DNA from: Psychrobacter sp. Choline-02u-9 | Lineage (GTDB): Bacteria; Pseudomonadota; Gammaproteobacteria; Pseudomonadales; Moraxellaceae | NCBI RefSeq assembly: GCF_002836505.1 | Contig: NZ_PJBF01000047.1 | Span: 1-64,000, forward strand | Reading direction: 5' to 3' | DNA length: 64,000 nt | Shown: piece by piece, positions 28,064 to 37,009 of the stretch | How the letters are laid out: each line of letters opens with the position of its first letter | Position numbering within the stretch: position 1 is the stretch's first letter | Notes under the pieces: generated by a model | What the model was told of the DNA's origin: nothing | The model's input: only the letters and a program-made list of their open reading frames with translations | Databases searched by the model: none | Made by a program: the position numbers and the translations under genes

Positions 28064-28729
28064 CTAAAACGATGAATTAGGCTGTTTTAAAAAGTTCTTT
28101 TCATCTTCGGTTGAGTCGCGATTTAGTACCTCGTTGCGATGTGGATATCGCCCGAATTGATCGATGATTTGTTTGTGACGATGTTCAAAGTCCAATGTGT
28201 TTGCATCATCTAATTGCTCAAATAGCGGTAGATAACGCTTATGAATCATGGCCGATTCAGAGTGCATAAACGGTATGATAATAAACCTACGCCATTGCAT
28301 CGGTAGAGTATCAAAATAAGGCTGTTGAATGGCTTCTTGGGCGAGTGCTAATGCCATACCGTCTTGTGCAAATGCACTTGCTTGTCCGCGACATAAATTG
28401 CGTGAAAACTGATCTAGCACAATAATTTCTGCCAAGCGTCCTGCCAATGCCGTTATCGAGCTATTACCATCCAATGAAGACTCTGCGATACGCCAAGTGA
28501 CACATTCGCCTTGTTTCGCTGCATGCCAAATGCCGCCAAACTTATCCTGTATCTGCTTATCAAAACGATCGTTTTGTTCAAACCAGTATGCTTCATTGTT
28601 TTTATCAAACCAAAAATCTAACACGGCACGCGCATCAGGATCTAGGTAAGTCAAATCTATGTTTTTCGGATCCAATTGTGATGAATGGGATCGACTGGCT
28701 GAGGTGGAATAATCGGTTGAGAGTGCCAT
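28064..28729 (-). CDS. DUF924 family protein
   Basis: A 221-residue cytoplasmic helical protein. Signatures of DUF924 are ARAVLDFWF near residue 33, WFEQNDRFDKQI, LAEIIVLDQFSRNLCRGQASAF in the middle and FIIIPFMHSESAMIHKR further on. The fold is TPR-like; the family has no established biochemical role. It is divergent from nspC with about 100 bp between, and the family often lies alone. Confidence 0.88.
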   Translation of the reverse strand: MALSTDYSTSASRSHSSQLDPKNIDLTYLDPDARAVLDFWFDKNNEAYWFEQNDRFDKQIQDKFGGIWHAAKQGECVTWRIAESSLDGNSSITALAGRLAEIIVLDQFSRNLCRGQASAFAQDGMALALAQEAIQQPYFDTLPMQWRRFIIIPFMHSESAMIHKRYLPLFEQLDDANTLDFEHRHKQIIDQFGRYPHRNEVLNRDSTEDEKNFLKQPNSSF

Positions 28730-28828
28730 AAGATATTCTAATTATGATGAATTTAGTCTACTATAGCGCAAATATTTATATCTGTCTGTCAAGATAGCAA
28801 CAGCAGAGTGTCTATTAGGTAATCTATT

Positions 28829-30070
28829 ATGAATGCAAAAAATCTAGAGAATTCTATCAACGCGACATTGCCACCAACGCCTTACTACGTGCTTGATGAA
28901 GCGGCCATCGTTGCCAATATGAAAATCATCGCTAGGCTATGTGAGCTGTCTGGTGCAAAAGCATTATTGGCACTAAAATGCTTTGCCACATGGGGCGTGT
29001 TTGATGTGATGCAGCCTTATCTGCATGGCACGACTTCATCTTCACTTAATGAAGTGAGATTGGGCTATGAGACCTTTGGCAATAACGATGATGCCAGTAG
29101 CAGCGATAAAAAAGAAACGCATGCTTATAGCGTCGCCTATAGTGCAGATGAAATCCCTGAAGTATTGAACTATGCGGATAAAATTATCTTTAACTCAATC
29201 TCACAGCTCAACGCTTTTAAAGCGCAAGCCGCCGCACAAAATATACCTGTAGGTCTACGACTCAATCCAAAGACTAGCAACTCATCGTTTTTGATTGCTG
29301 ATCCTGCGCGTCCATTTAGCCGTCTTGGTGAGCACGATAAAAATAAAATCGCAGCAGTACTTGGCGATATTACTGGCGTCATGATTCACAACAACTGCGA
29401 AAATGACAGTTTTGAAGCCTTTAGCGAAAGCTTGGCTGATATTGAAGAAAGATTTGGTAATATCTTAGCGCAGCTTGAGTGGGTGAGCTTGGGCGGTGGT
29501 ATCCACTTTATTGCGCCTGATTATCCATTAGAAAAATTGGCTGCACGTTTGAAAGCGTTTAGCGACACTTATGGCGTGCAAGTGTATCTTGAGCCAGGCG
29601 AAGCGAGTATTCACGGCGCAGGTACTTTGGTGACGACGGTGTTAGACACCATGCACAATCAAAAAAATCTAGCAGTCGTCGATGCGTCTATCGAAGCACA
29701 TATGCTTGATCTACTGATTTATCGTGAGTCAGCACCGATTGCTGCGATCAATAATACTGCTACCAATATTGCACCCACTGGTAATCCAGCAGAAGCTGCA
29801 CCGTCTGAAGCTAATGCTGAGTCGGCAGACCATACCATTATCTATGGTCGTTCTTGCTTAGCAGGTGATATCTTTGGTGAGTATGCATTACCGAGTAATC
29901 TTCAGATAGGCGATCAGATTGCCTTTGGTAATGCTGCTGGTTATACGATGGTTAAGAAAAACTGGTTCAATGGTGTCAACATGCCAGCGATTGTCATCCG
30001 CCGGTTGGATGGCAGTATCGATATCCAGCGCGAGTTTGATTATCAAGATTATAAAGCCAGCTTGTCTTAA
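28829..30070 (+). CDS. nspC: carboxynorspermidine/carboxyspermidine decarboxylase
   Basis: A PLP-dependent fold-III decarboxylase of 413 residues that makes spermidine or norspermidine from the carboxylated precursor. The PLP Lys is Lys50 in LLALKCFATWG. The phosphate loop is in WVSLGGGIHF, and YLEPGEA and YGRSCLAGDIFGEY supply the second active-site part including Cys. An Ala/Asn/Glu-rich insertion (about 310-335, near APTGNPAEAAPSEAN) is not usual. Its partner dehydrogenase follows 275 bp later on the same strand. Confidence 0.92.
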   Translation: MNAKNLENSINATLPPTPYYVLDEAAIVANMKIIARLCELSGAKALLALKCFATWGVFDVMQPYLHGTTSSSLNEVRLGYETFGNNDDASSSDKKETHAYSVAYSADEIPEVLNYADKIIFNSISQLNAFKAQAAAQNIPVGLRLNPKTSNSSFLIADPARPFSRLGEHDKNKIAAVLGDITGVMIHNNCENDSFEAFSESLADIEERFGNILAQLEWVSLGGGIHFIAPDYPLEKLAARLKAFSDTYGVQVYLEPGEASIHGAGTLVTTVLDTMHNQKNLAVVDASIEAHMLDLLIYRESAPIAAINNTATNIAPTGNPAEAAPSEANAESADHTIIYGRSCLAGDIFGEYALPSNLQIGDQIAFGNAAGYTMVKKNWFNGVNMPAIVIRRLDGSIDIQREFDYQDYKASLS

Positions 30071-30188
30071 CGCGTTACTTTCGTGACTTTTCTACATTAG
30101 AAAACAAAGGCTTAGTCTTAATAATGGGTGATTTTAAGGTATCTGCTATTGATACATTATTTTTTACCGATAAGGGAATAAAAATTGT

Positions 30189-30231
30189 TATAATCGCGTC
30201 GGGCAAATAATGGAGTATTATTTGCCCGACG
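30189..30231 (+). promoter_or_regulatory. TATAAT box plus perfect 15-bp stem-loop in front of the carboxyspermidine dehydrogenase gene
   Basis: TATAAT at 30189-30194 is followed by arms CGTCGGGCAAATAAT (30197-30211) and its exact complement (30217-30231) around GGAGT. Transcription from this -10 would begin inside or just before the left arm and give a 5' UTR of roughly 145 nt with a hairpin at its start. A second possible stem, GCGTG with CACGC, follows. It could be an operator, a stability hairpin or part of a riboswitch-like leader; the good -10 has no good -35. Confidence 0.5.
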
Positions 30232-30345
30232 GGTGCGTGGGTTTTCCTCGGTCTTCCTTTTTAATTCACGCATATCATTCACTCGTTTCTGTTTTGCATA
30301 GCCGCTATCAATGGTATCGACAGGGACACAAAGGAGGATTGTTCA

Positions 30346-31620
30346 TTGAACACAAACCAACAAGCTAAGCCCAACAAAAAAGACGTACTGATCATCGGAG
30401 CAGGCGGTGTCGCTCAAGTAGTCGCGCATAAATGTGCGATGCACAATGATGTACTTGGCGAGATTCATATCGCCTCACGTACCAAAGACAAATGCGATGC
30501 CATCGCCCAAAGTGTAAAAGAAAAAGACAGCTTTAAGCAGGCTGCGGTCTTGCATACGCATCAAGTCGATGCGATGGACAGCCAAGCACTCGTGCAGCTG
30601 ATACAAGACACAGGAATACAAATAGTCATCAATGTTGGTTCGGCATTTATCAATATGACCGTACTAGAAGCCTGCATTGACACAGGTACTGCCTACATAG
30701 ATACGGCTATTCATGAAGACCCACGTAAGATTTGTGAGACACCGCCGTGGTACAACAACTATGAATGGCAACGCAAACAGCGCTGTGCAGACAACAATAT
30801 CACTGCCATTTTAGGTGCAGGATTTGATCCCGGTATGGTCAACGCCTACGCGCGTCTTGGCTATGACATGATGGATGCAGGATCTGTGACGGATATCGAT
30901 ATCATTGATATCAATGCGGGCAGCCATGGCAAATACTTTGCGACCAACTTTGACCCAGAGATTAACTTCCGTGAGTTCACCGGTACGGTTTACTCTTGGC
31001 AAGACAGCAAGTGGCAGTCTAATAAAATGTTTGAAGTCAAACGTACGGACGATTTGCCAGTTGTGGGCGTGCAAAACAGCTATCTAAGTGGTCATGATGA
31101 AGTTCATTCATTGTCAGCCAATCTAGATGTACCAAACATTCGCTTTTGGATGGGCTTTGGTGAGCACTATATCACTGTCTTCACTGTCTTACAGAGCCTA
31201 GGACTACTGTCTGAGCAGCCAGTTATGACGGCTGAAGGCCAAGAAGTTGTACCACTGAAAGTCGTTAAAGCGGTACTACCAGACCCAAGCTCACTTGCAC
31301 CGAACTATACAGGCAAGACCTGCATTGGTGACAAAGTCAAAGGCAAGATCAATGGCGTTGAGACTGAAGTGTTTATCTACAATGTCTCAGATCATAAAGA
31401 TGCTTACAACGAAGTTGGTAGCCAAGGTATCTCATATACCGCAGGCGTGCCACCTGTTGCTGCTGCGATACTGGTCGCGACTGGCGAATGGGATGCAGGC
31501 AAGATGGTCAATGTCGAAGAGCTAGATGCCAAGCCATTTATCAATTTACTAAATAAGATTGGTCTGCCAACGCGTATCAAAGATAGCGAAGGTGACAGAG
31601 CGCTTGAGTTTGATATTTAG
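30346..31620 (+). CDS. carboxynorspermidine/carboxyspermidine dehydrogenase (saccharopine dehydrogenase family)
   Basis: A 424-residue NADPH-dependent enzyme that reductively couples aspartate semialdehyde with putrescine or diaminopropane, giving the substrate of NspC. The Rossmann motif IIGAGGVAQVVAHKC starts at residue 16, and the central segment GAGFDPGMVNAYARL is typical of the family. The start is a TTG with AAGGAGG 8 nt upstream, an excellent ribosome site; no ATG is placed as well. With nspC it forms the alternative, SAM-independent route to spermidine. A terminator follows. Confidence 0.9.
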   Translation: MNTNQQAKPNKKDVLIIGAGGVAQVVAHKCAMHNDVLGEIHIASRTKDKCDAIAQSVKEKDSFKQAAVLHTHQVDAMDSQALVQLIQDTGIQIVINVGSAFINMTVLEACIDTGTAYIDTAIHEDPRKICETPPWYNNYEWQRKQRCADNNITAILGAGFDPGMVNAYARLGYDMMDAGSVTDIDIIDINAGSHGKYFATNFDPEINFREFTGTVYSWQDSKWQSNKMFEVKRTDDLPVVGVQNSYLSGHDEVHSLSANLDVPNIRFWMGFGEHYITVFTVLQSLGLLSEQPVMTAEGQEVVPLKVVKAVLPDPSSLAPNYTGKTCIGDKVKGKINGVETEVFIYNVSDHKDAYNEVGSQGISYTAGVPPVAAAILVATGEWDAGKMVNVEELDAKPFINLLNKIGLPTRIKDSEGDRALEFDI

Positions 31621-31640
31621 TTAGTCATTATATCTATTCT

Positions 31641-31680
31641 AAAAGCCCATCTGACTTTAATTGAGTCAGGTGGGTTTTTT
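31641..31680 (+). terminator. terminator after the carboxyspermidine dehydrogenase
   Basis: CCCATCTGACT pairs with AGTCAGGTGGG (one G-T pair), followed by a T run. Confidence 0.88.
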
Positions 31681-31742
31681 ATTTTATAAAGGAAAAATAA
31701 ATTGTCATTGTCTATTTAATTATACAGAATAAATTATCAAAC

Positions 31743-31761
31743 GATAATGATTTTCAATATC
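31743..31761. promoter_or_regulatory. Fur box upstream of the esterase gene
   Basis: GATAATGATTTTCAATATC matches the 19-bp Fur consensus at 16 of 19 positions and is preceded by an AT-rich stretch with another half-site-like ATTATC. It lies 105 bp before the start of the esterase, where a ferric uptake repressor would be expected. Confidence 0.72.
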
Positions 31762-31866
31762 ATCTATATTAAAAATAAGGTAGTATTTTACTTTTGTATC
31801 ATTCGCTAGACATTCTGTAAAGGTAGAAATTAGATGTTTGTCAGTGAATAAATGAGGGAGTAGTGA

Positions 31867-33561
31867 ATGAGATACATACGATTTCTTCCTAAGAAAAAAT
31901 GGGCCATAGCAGGCTTTACCTTTTTATTATATTCGGCGTCATTTCCTGCATTTGGTTCGGAGGCAACGATGCTAACGATTGAAAGTCCCTTAAAAGGCGA
32001 TTTAAATCATTCCAACAGGGAAAACGCTGATATCAAGCCACAGCATAAGTCATTAGATTTTAGCGTTCCTTGCGATACAGGCGATTATCTAACCGGATAT
32101 GTTGAGAGTGATAGAAGTATGATGACGCTAGATGTTATCGATGCCACAGGAAAAGTATCGCGCCGTTTGATTGATAATAAAAGTGGCAAACAACACTTCT
32201 ATTCAGTAGCCGAAAACTGTGCAGAGACCTGGCGACTGTCTGGCTCAGGTGCTTATCAGATAGTGCTCGAACAACGTGTTAGTTTAGCAGAGCAAGATTT
32301 AAAAGGTTCTTTAGGAAATTCTCTAGACAGTTCTGACACGTTACTCAGCCCCAGAGTATCGGCATTACTTGAGTCATTGCAGAAAGGGCAGAGTACAGAT
32401 CGCTTTTGGGCGGAAGTGGAAGTATTAGGTACACCGCTGATTGAAGACACAGCTTTGGGCACTGTGATGACGTTTTTAGCGCGAGGAGACTATCGCAATG
32501 TCAAGTTAATGGGTGGCCCGTCCACCAATCATGATGCATTGCAACGATTGGTAGACTCTGATACATGGTACAAAAGCTTTATTGTGCCAAACAACACGCA
32601 CTTATCCTATCAGATTGCTCCCAATACCCCTGAGCCACCTCTGTCTGAGTTTGCTCGTAGAGTCGCCATAAAAGCCGTGGCTCAAGCCGATCCTTATAAT
32701 CACCATTCATGGCCACGTTCAGCCACTGATAAGTACACAACCAAATCTACTATTACGTTAAAAGACGCACCAAATAGGCGTTGGATAAAAAGACAGGCAG
32801 AGGTTCCCAAAGGAGAGTTGTCTACCTTTAAATTTACCAATAGTACATTGGACAATACTCGCGATATCACCATTTACTCCCCAACTGTTAATAACAACAA
32901 GGAGAATAGTAAAGATGATGCGGTGCTGTTATATATCTTTGATGCGGAAGCCTATATTGATACGGTTGGATTGCCCACGATTTTAGATAATTTGATTGCA
33001 GAAGGTAAGGTTCCACCAGTGACAGCGGTGTTTATTAGCAATCCTGATAATGATGCCCGTGCACGTGAATTACCTGCCAACCCAATGTTTGCAGATGTAT
33101 TGGCCAATGAGTTAGTACCACAAATAAATAAACGATTGCCAGTAGCGATACCAACGGATAGAACGGTCATTGCAGGGTCAAGTTATGGCGGTTTAGCAGC
33201 GACGACTATCGCACTACGTCACCCCGACATATTTGGCAATGTTATCTCTATGTCTGGGTCTTACTGGTGGCATCCAAAAGATCAGACAGCAGAAGATAAA
33301 CACTTCGTAGCGTCTGAGGTAATAAAAATGGATAAGGCACCCGTTCGTTTCTTTTTGAGCGCAGGCGTGTTTGAAACGGCTCGTGGTAAAAGTGGTAGCA
33401 ACGGTATATTGGGAACCAATCGTCATCTGCGAGACGTTTTATTGGCAAAAAGGTACGATACACATTATCAAGAGTATGCTGCAGGACATGATTACTTTGC
33501 TTGGCGAGGAATCATAGGAGATGGTTTGGTATCGCTTTTTCCATCTAAGGAAAAGAAGTAA
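31867..33561 (+). CDS. periplasmic siderophore (ferric enterobactin-like) esterase
   Basis: A 564-residue exported alpha/beta hydrolase. The signal peptide is about 1-30. An N-terminal beta domain (about 45-320) resembles the enterochelin esterase N-domain. The catalytic domain follows with the nucleophile Ser439 in GSSYGG and the His541 in AGHDYF; LLYIFDAEAYIDTVG and FISNPDNDARARELP match the Fes/IroE/PfeE branch. It would cleave the trilactone backbone of a ferri-siderophore in the periplasm. GAGGGAG precedes the ATG, and a Fur box lies upstream. No receptor or siderophore synthesis gene is nearby, consistent with use of foreign siderophores. A general esterase cannot be excluded. Confidence 0.8.
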   Translation: MRYIRFLPKKKWAIAGFTFLLYSASFPAFGSEATMLTIESPLKGDLNHSNRENADIKPQHKSLDFSVPCDTGDYLTGYVESDRSMMTLDVIDATGKVSRRLIDNKSGKQHFYSVAENCAETWRLSGSGAYQIVLEQRVSLAEQDLKGSLGNSLDSSDTLLSPRVSALLESLQKGQSTDRFWAEVEVLGTPLIEDTALGTVMTFLARGDYRNVKLMGGPSTNHDALQRLVDSDTWYKSFIVPNNTHLSYQIAPNTPEPPLSEFARRVAIKAVAQADPYNHHSWPRSATDKYTTKSTITLKDAPNRRWIKRQAEVPKGELSTFKFTNSTLDNTRDITIYSPTVNNNKENSKDDAVLLYIFDAEAYIDTVGLPTILDNLIAEGKVPPVTAVFISNPDNDARARELPANPMFADVLANELVPQINKRLPVAIPTDRTVIAGSSYGGLAATTIALRHPDIFGNVISMSGSYWWHPKDQTAEDKHFVASEVIKMDKAPVRFFLSAGVFETARGKSGSNGILGTNRHLRDVLLAKRYDTHYQEYAAGHDYFAWRGIIGDGLVSLFPSKEKK

Positions 33562-33671
33562 TATCTCTTTTATTTAAACTAGCGCTAATGTTTAGCCTTT
33601 TACTACTAAATAAAATGATAGTGACTGAGTATTCATACTCTAACTTCTAATTTTCTATATAAAGTATTTTT

Positions 33672-33710
33672 TTAAAACCAACCTGCTAACAAGTAGCAAG
33701 TTGGTTTTAA
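33672..33710. terminator. hairpin between convergent esterase and htpX genes
   Basis: TTAAAACCAACCTGCTA pairs with TAGCAAGTTGGTTTTAA with one mismatch around a 5-nt loop. Confidence 0.75.
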
Positions 33711-33721
33711 ATCGATTGTCA

Positions 33722-34630
33722 TTAATTAGGATTATATTCTCTTAACGCCGCAATACGGTCATCAAGCGTGGGGTGTGAGCGGAATAAGTTGGCAATACTA
33801 AAGCCTTGAGTTTGCCCAGACGAGATTGCAAACGCTTTCATACTCTCAGGCATTTGATCTGGTCGCTGTGCAGAAGGACGCAACGCATCAAGCGCACTGA
33901 TCATTTTTTCGCGACTGGCAAGTTTTGCGCCCATTTGATCCGCACGGAATTCACGTAAGCGTGAGAACCACATCACGATGGCAGACGCCAAAAATCCAAG
34001 CAAAATATCCATCACAATACTGGTGATAAAGTAACCGATACCGGGGCGATCACTGGTGTTTTTAAAAACAGTACGATCCACGAAGCTACCGATAATGCGC
34101 GCAAAGAACATCACAAACGCATTGACCACGCCTTGAATGAGCGCAAGGGTGACCATATCGCCGTTAGCCACATGACCAATCTCATGCGCCAATACGGCCT
34201 CGACTTCATCTTGATTCATATTTTGTAGTAGACCAGACGACACTGCTACTAGTGCTTTATTCTTATTCCAGCCAGTTGCAAACGCGTTTGGCTGCGAATT
34301 ATTAAAAATACCAACCTCAGGCATACCGATATTTACGGCTTGCGCTTGTTTTGCTACGGTATCGACCAGCCACTGTTCAGTAGCGGTGCGTGGCGATTCT
34401 ATGACTACTGTACCCGTAGATTTTTTAGCCATCCACTTTGATATAAAGAGTGACACCATCGAGCCAACCATACCGTAGATACCGCACATAACAGCAAGAC
34501 TGACATAGTTTAGCCCACCTGCCGTATATACACCGCCAATCCCAAAAAATCTGGACAGTATCCCAAACACAATGCTAAATACCACAATCACTGCTAAGTT
34601 GGTTAATAAAAATAATCCAATACGCATCAT
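33722..34630 (-). CDS. htpX: membrane zinc protease HtpX
   Basis: A 302-residue inner-membrane M48 protease in quality control of membrane proteins. Two N-terminal hydrophobic segments (about 4-26 and 37-63), the zinc motif HEIGH (149-153), two further segments (about 160-215) and the third ligand in [12 protein letters not shown] are all visible. AGGAAG precedes the double ATG by 8 nt. In E. coli it is controlled by Cpx and heat stress; no such site is evident here. Confidence 0.93.
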   Translation of the reverse strand: MMRIGLFLLTNLAVIVVFSIVFGILSRFFGIGGVYTAGGLNYVSLAVMCGIYGMVGSMVSLFISKWMAKKSTGTVVIESPRTATEQWLVDTVAKQAQAVNIGMPEVGIFNNSQPNAFATGWNKNKALVAVSSGLLQNMNQDEVEAVLAHEIGHVANGDMVTLALIQGVVNAFVMFFARIIGSFVDRTVFKNTSDRPGIGYFITSIVMDILLGFLASAIVMWFSRLREFRADQMGAKLASREKMISALDALRPSAQRPDQMPESMKAFAISSGQTQGFSIANLFRSHPTLDDRIAALREYNPN

Positions 34631-34851
34631 GATGCTAACTTCCTATTTACAATGTCGGTATGGCCTCGATAGACGGTTATCTAAGAGGTTTGTTTGTTAT
34701 GATAGATTGTACTGTGATTTTAACTGTCATGTCAGAAAAAATAGCTTTTTATAAGTGGTGACAGAGATAGGGTGATTATTTTGGGGAATGCCGTACAATA
34801 CATGGCTGGTCTTAGCAGGTTAGAAAAGTAGTAGATGAGGAGTAGTGATTT

Positions 34852-35184
34852 TTGACAGAATTAAAGACGGTTGGGCTATTTGCGCTTACTGCATTGGCTG
34901 AGATTGCAGGATGTTATCTGCCTTATCTGTGGCTGCGAGAAGGCAAGTCAATCTGGCTGCTGATACCTGGTACGCTGAGCTTAGTCGCGTTTGTTTGGCT
35001 GCTGTCATTACACCCAACTGCTGCGGGCAGGGTCTATGCTGCATATGGTGGCGTTTATATATGTATGGCGATTTTATGGTTGTGGACGGTCAATGGTATA
35101 CGGCCAACTATGTGGGACATAGTGGGTTCAGTAGTTGCACTATTAGGAATGGCGATTATTATGTTTGCACCGCGCGGAGCTTAA
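34852..35184 (+). CDS. YnfA family small membrane protein
   Basis: A 110-residue protein with four transmembrane helices, the UPF0060/YnfA family, related to small multidrug-type transporters. [13 protein letters not shown] and [11 protein letters not shown] are family signatures. The start is TTG at 34852 with AGGAG 9 nt upstream; no in-frame ATG is suitable. A different frame overlapping it (from 34911) has no support. Confidence 0.88.
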   Translation: MTELKTVGLFALTALAEIAGCYLPYLWLREGKSIWLLIPGTLSLVAFVWLLSLHPTAAGRVYAAYGGVYICMAILWLWTVNGIRPTMWDIVGSVVALLGMAIIMFAPRGA

Positions 35185-35274
35185 TTAAAGACAGTACTTA
35201 GCTAAAAGCCAATGACGAATCAAAAAATACCAATCAAACGGTTAGGTCAGATTGGCATATTGATGTATTGATTA

Positions 35275-35397
35275 TTAATGTTTACCTAAAATACTACCAT
35301 TGTCGTCTTTCTTAGCTTGTTTGGCAGCTTTCTTTTCTTTAGCAGTCAAAAGGGGCTTTTTCTTAACGTTCTTCTTACTATCTTGACCTTTGCTCAT
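35275..35397 (-). CDS. 40-residue lysine-rich protein
   Basis: A short frame reading MSKGQDSKKNVKKKPLL and onward, ending SILGKH. About 40 per cent of residues are Lys or Arg, with an EKKAAKQAKK helical core. It is preceded by AAGGAAACGATT, a good ribosome site. Similar tiny basic proteins with an MSKGQ/MAKGQ start occur in Pseudomonas and Acinetobacter as I recall, without known function. The charge suggests nucleic-acid or ribosome binding, which is inference. It is too short for usual gene finders. Confidence 0.72.
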   Translation of the reverse strand: MSKGQDSKKNVKKKPLLTAKEKKAAKQAKKDDNGSILGKH

Positions 35398-35677
35398 AAT
35401 CGTTTCCTTTTTTACAGCACACTACTCTTGACGCCAAGTTAAGCGCATTCAAGACAGGGTGAATACAGCTAACATAGCTGCTTACTGAATAGAGTATAGG
35501 CTTAAGCTTTAGTAATAGATAGCGCTCGCACAATTCGTCTACGATTCAATTATCATTCAAATCCTCTATTGTTTTCGCTAAGTGTTCTTTATGCAGAATG
35601 ACGAGCAACTCCAATAAGGTTAGTCCTAGTCTATCAATTGATTCGTTCAATCAATCATTGTATTAATAAGTGCTTAC

Positions 35678-35705
35678 TTACGGATACATGGCGATTTGCT
35701 ATAAT
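35678..35705 (+). promoter_or_regulatory. probable sigma-70 promoter of the queD-tsaE run
   Basis: TTACGG at 35678-35683 and TATAAT at 35700-35705 are 16 bp apart, about 85 bp before queD. The rest of the 35398-35790 gap has nothing else recognisable. Confidence 0.45.
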
Positions 35706-35790
35706 GAGTCATAAACCGATTTATAAACGCGGCAAACTCTTATTTATTAACATTTAGCACCATAGTGCTTACTGTTTTGGTCAAATTATT

Positions 35791-36426
35791 ATGCGTATTC
35801 GTAAACTGTTCAAATTTGAAAATGCTCACATCGTTCGTAACTGTAGTTCTGAGCGTTGTAAGCACTCGATTCATGGCCACAGCTATCAGATCGAGCTGAT
35901 CCTTGAGGCCACTCGTTTAGACCATGGGCAAATGGTTTATGATTTTGGTCTGCTAAAATCTTCAATCAAAGACATTATAGATAGCTTTGATCATGCCATT
36001 TGTTTTTGGAACAAAGATGATCCTGAGTATGTTGCAGCGTGTAAGAAATTCAGCGCACGTTGGATTAGCTTGCCAGTTTCACCATCAGCAGAGCAGTTTT
36101 CACGAGTGATATTCTTTTGGGCACAAGAAATACTACGTCAGACACAAATGCAAAATGGTGAAGCGGATGTCAGCGTGTACTCAGTGATTGCCCACGAGAC
36201 GGCGACAGGGTATGCGCAGTGTTTTGCTGATGATGTTGCAAACGATCAAATGGGTAAGCTGGTCTTAGAAGATTTTGAATTCAGTGAGCAGGTTCGTGCT
36301 GAGTGGACTGACTCTGAGCTGTATGCCAAGCTGATTCGCGGTGAAAGCTTTACCAATCCAACTGTGACCATGCAGGTACAGACAGAGCAGGTACAAACAG
36401 AGCAAGCACAGGCAGGTTCAGACTGA
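35791..36426 (+). CDS. queD: 6-carboxy-tetrahydropterin synthase with C-terminal extension
   Basis: A zinc enzyme of the PTPS/QueD family, making 6-carboxytetrahydropterin for queuosine (7-deazaguanine) synthesis. Zinc ligands are in FENAHIVRNC and HGHSY. The core is usually about 120 residues; this protein has 211, with an added C-terminal half ending in imperfect repeats VQTEQVQTEQAQAG. The stop TGA overlaps the ATG of tsaE by one base, so the two are translationally linked. The long tail may not be functional. Confidence 0.85.
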   Translation: MRIRKLFKFENAHIVRNCSSERCKHSIHGHSYQIELILEATRLDHGQMVYDFGLLKSSIKDIIDSFDHAICFWNKDDPEYVAACKKFSARWISLPVSPSAEQFSRVIFFWAQEILRQTQMQNGEADVSVYSVIAHETATGYAQCFADDVANDQMGKLVLEDFEFSEQVRAEWTDSELYAKLIRGESFTNPTVTMQVQTEQVQTEQAQAGSD

Positions 36427-36956
36427 TGCACACTGATGAATCTATAAAAGACGACACATACTCGCAAACATTGATACTGAACTCTGAGCAAGATACTCAA
36501 TCATTGGCGCAGCAATTAGCTGATCTGCCATTGACAGGCAGTGTGTGGCTGGCAGGTGACTTGGGTGCAGGCAAAACCACGTTGACTCGTTATTGGCTGC
36601 AAGCGCTTGGTCATATAGGTGCAGTAAAAAGCCCAACGTATACCTTGGTTGAGCCTTACAGTATTCAGAAAAGTGATGGCTCGATTAAGCCAGTTTATCA
36701 TGCAGATCTGTATCGTTTGCAAGATCCAGAAGAACTGTCTTTCATTGGGTTTGATGAATATCTGGATGAGCCAAATGCTCTGGTCATTATCGAATGGGCT
36801 AGCCGCGCTGATAGCTATCTGCCGCCGCCCACGTTATTCATCGATATGACTCAAAGTGTCAGTGATGATAACGACACTGAAACTCGCCAAGTGCAGTTGA
36901 GGTTGTCAAAGGCAGGTCAAGCGCAAGGTTTGGATTTATCACAACTTAGCATCTAA
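36426..36956 (+). CDS. tsaE: tRNA threonylcarbamoyladenosine synthesis ATPase TsaE
   Basis: A 176-residue ATPase that, with TsaB and TsaD, makes t6A37 on tRNAs reading ANN codons. The Walker A motif GDLGAGKTTLTR lies near residue 46. KSPTYTLVEPY and YHADLYRL (switch and catalytic regions) follow, then LVIIEWASR. It starts on the last base of queD. Its position before mutL and miaA matches the classic E. coli order tsaE-amiB-mutL-miaA-hfq without amiB. Confidence 0.92.
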   Translation: MHTDESIKDDTYSQTLILNSEQDTQSLAQQLADLPLTGSVWLAGDLGAGKTTLTRYWLQALGHIGAVKSPTYTLVEPYSIQKSDGSIKPVYHADLYRLQDPEELSFIGFDEYLDEPNALVIIEWASRADSYLPPPTLFIDMTQSVSDDNDTETRQVQLRLSKAGQAQGLDLSQLSI

Positions 36957-37009
36957 ATGAATATCTAAATTATACCAATCGCTACTTTCCAAAAATATGA
37001 CATCTATCA

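Noticed and set aside
34911..35201. Second frame overlapping the YnfA gene
   Set aside because: It overlaps a family member in another frame and shows no transmembrane pattern of its own.
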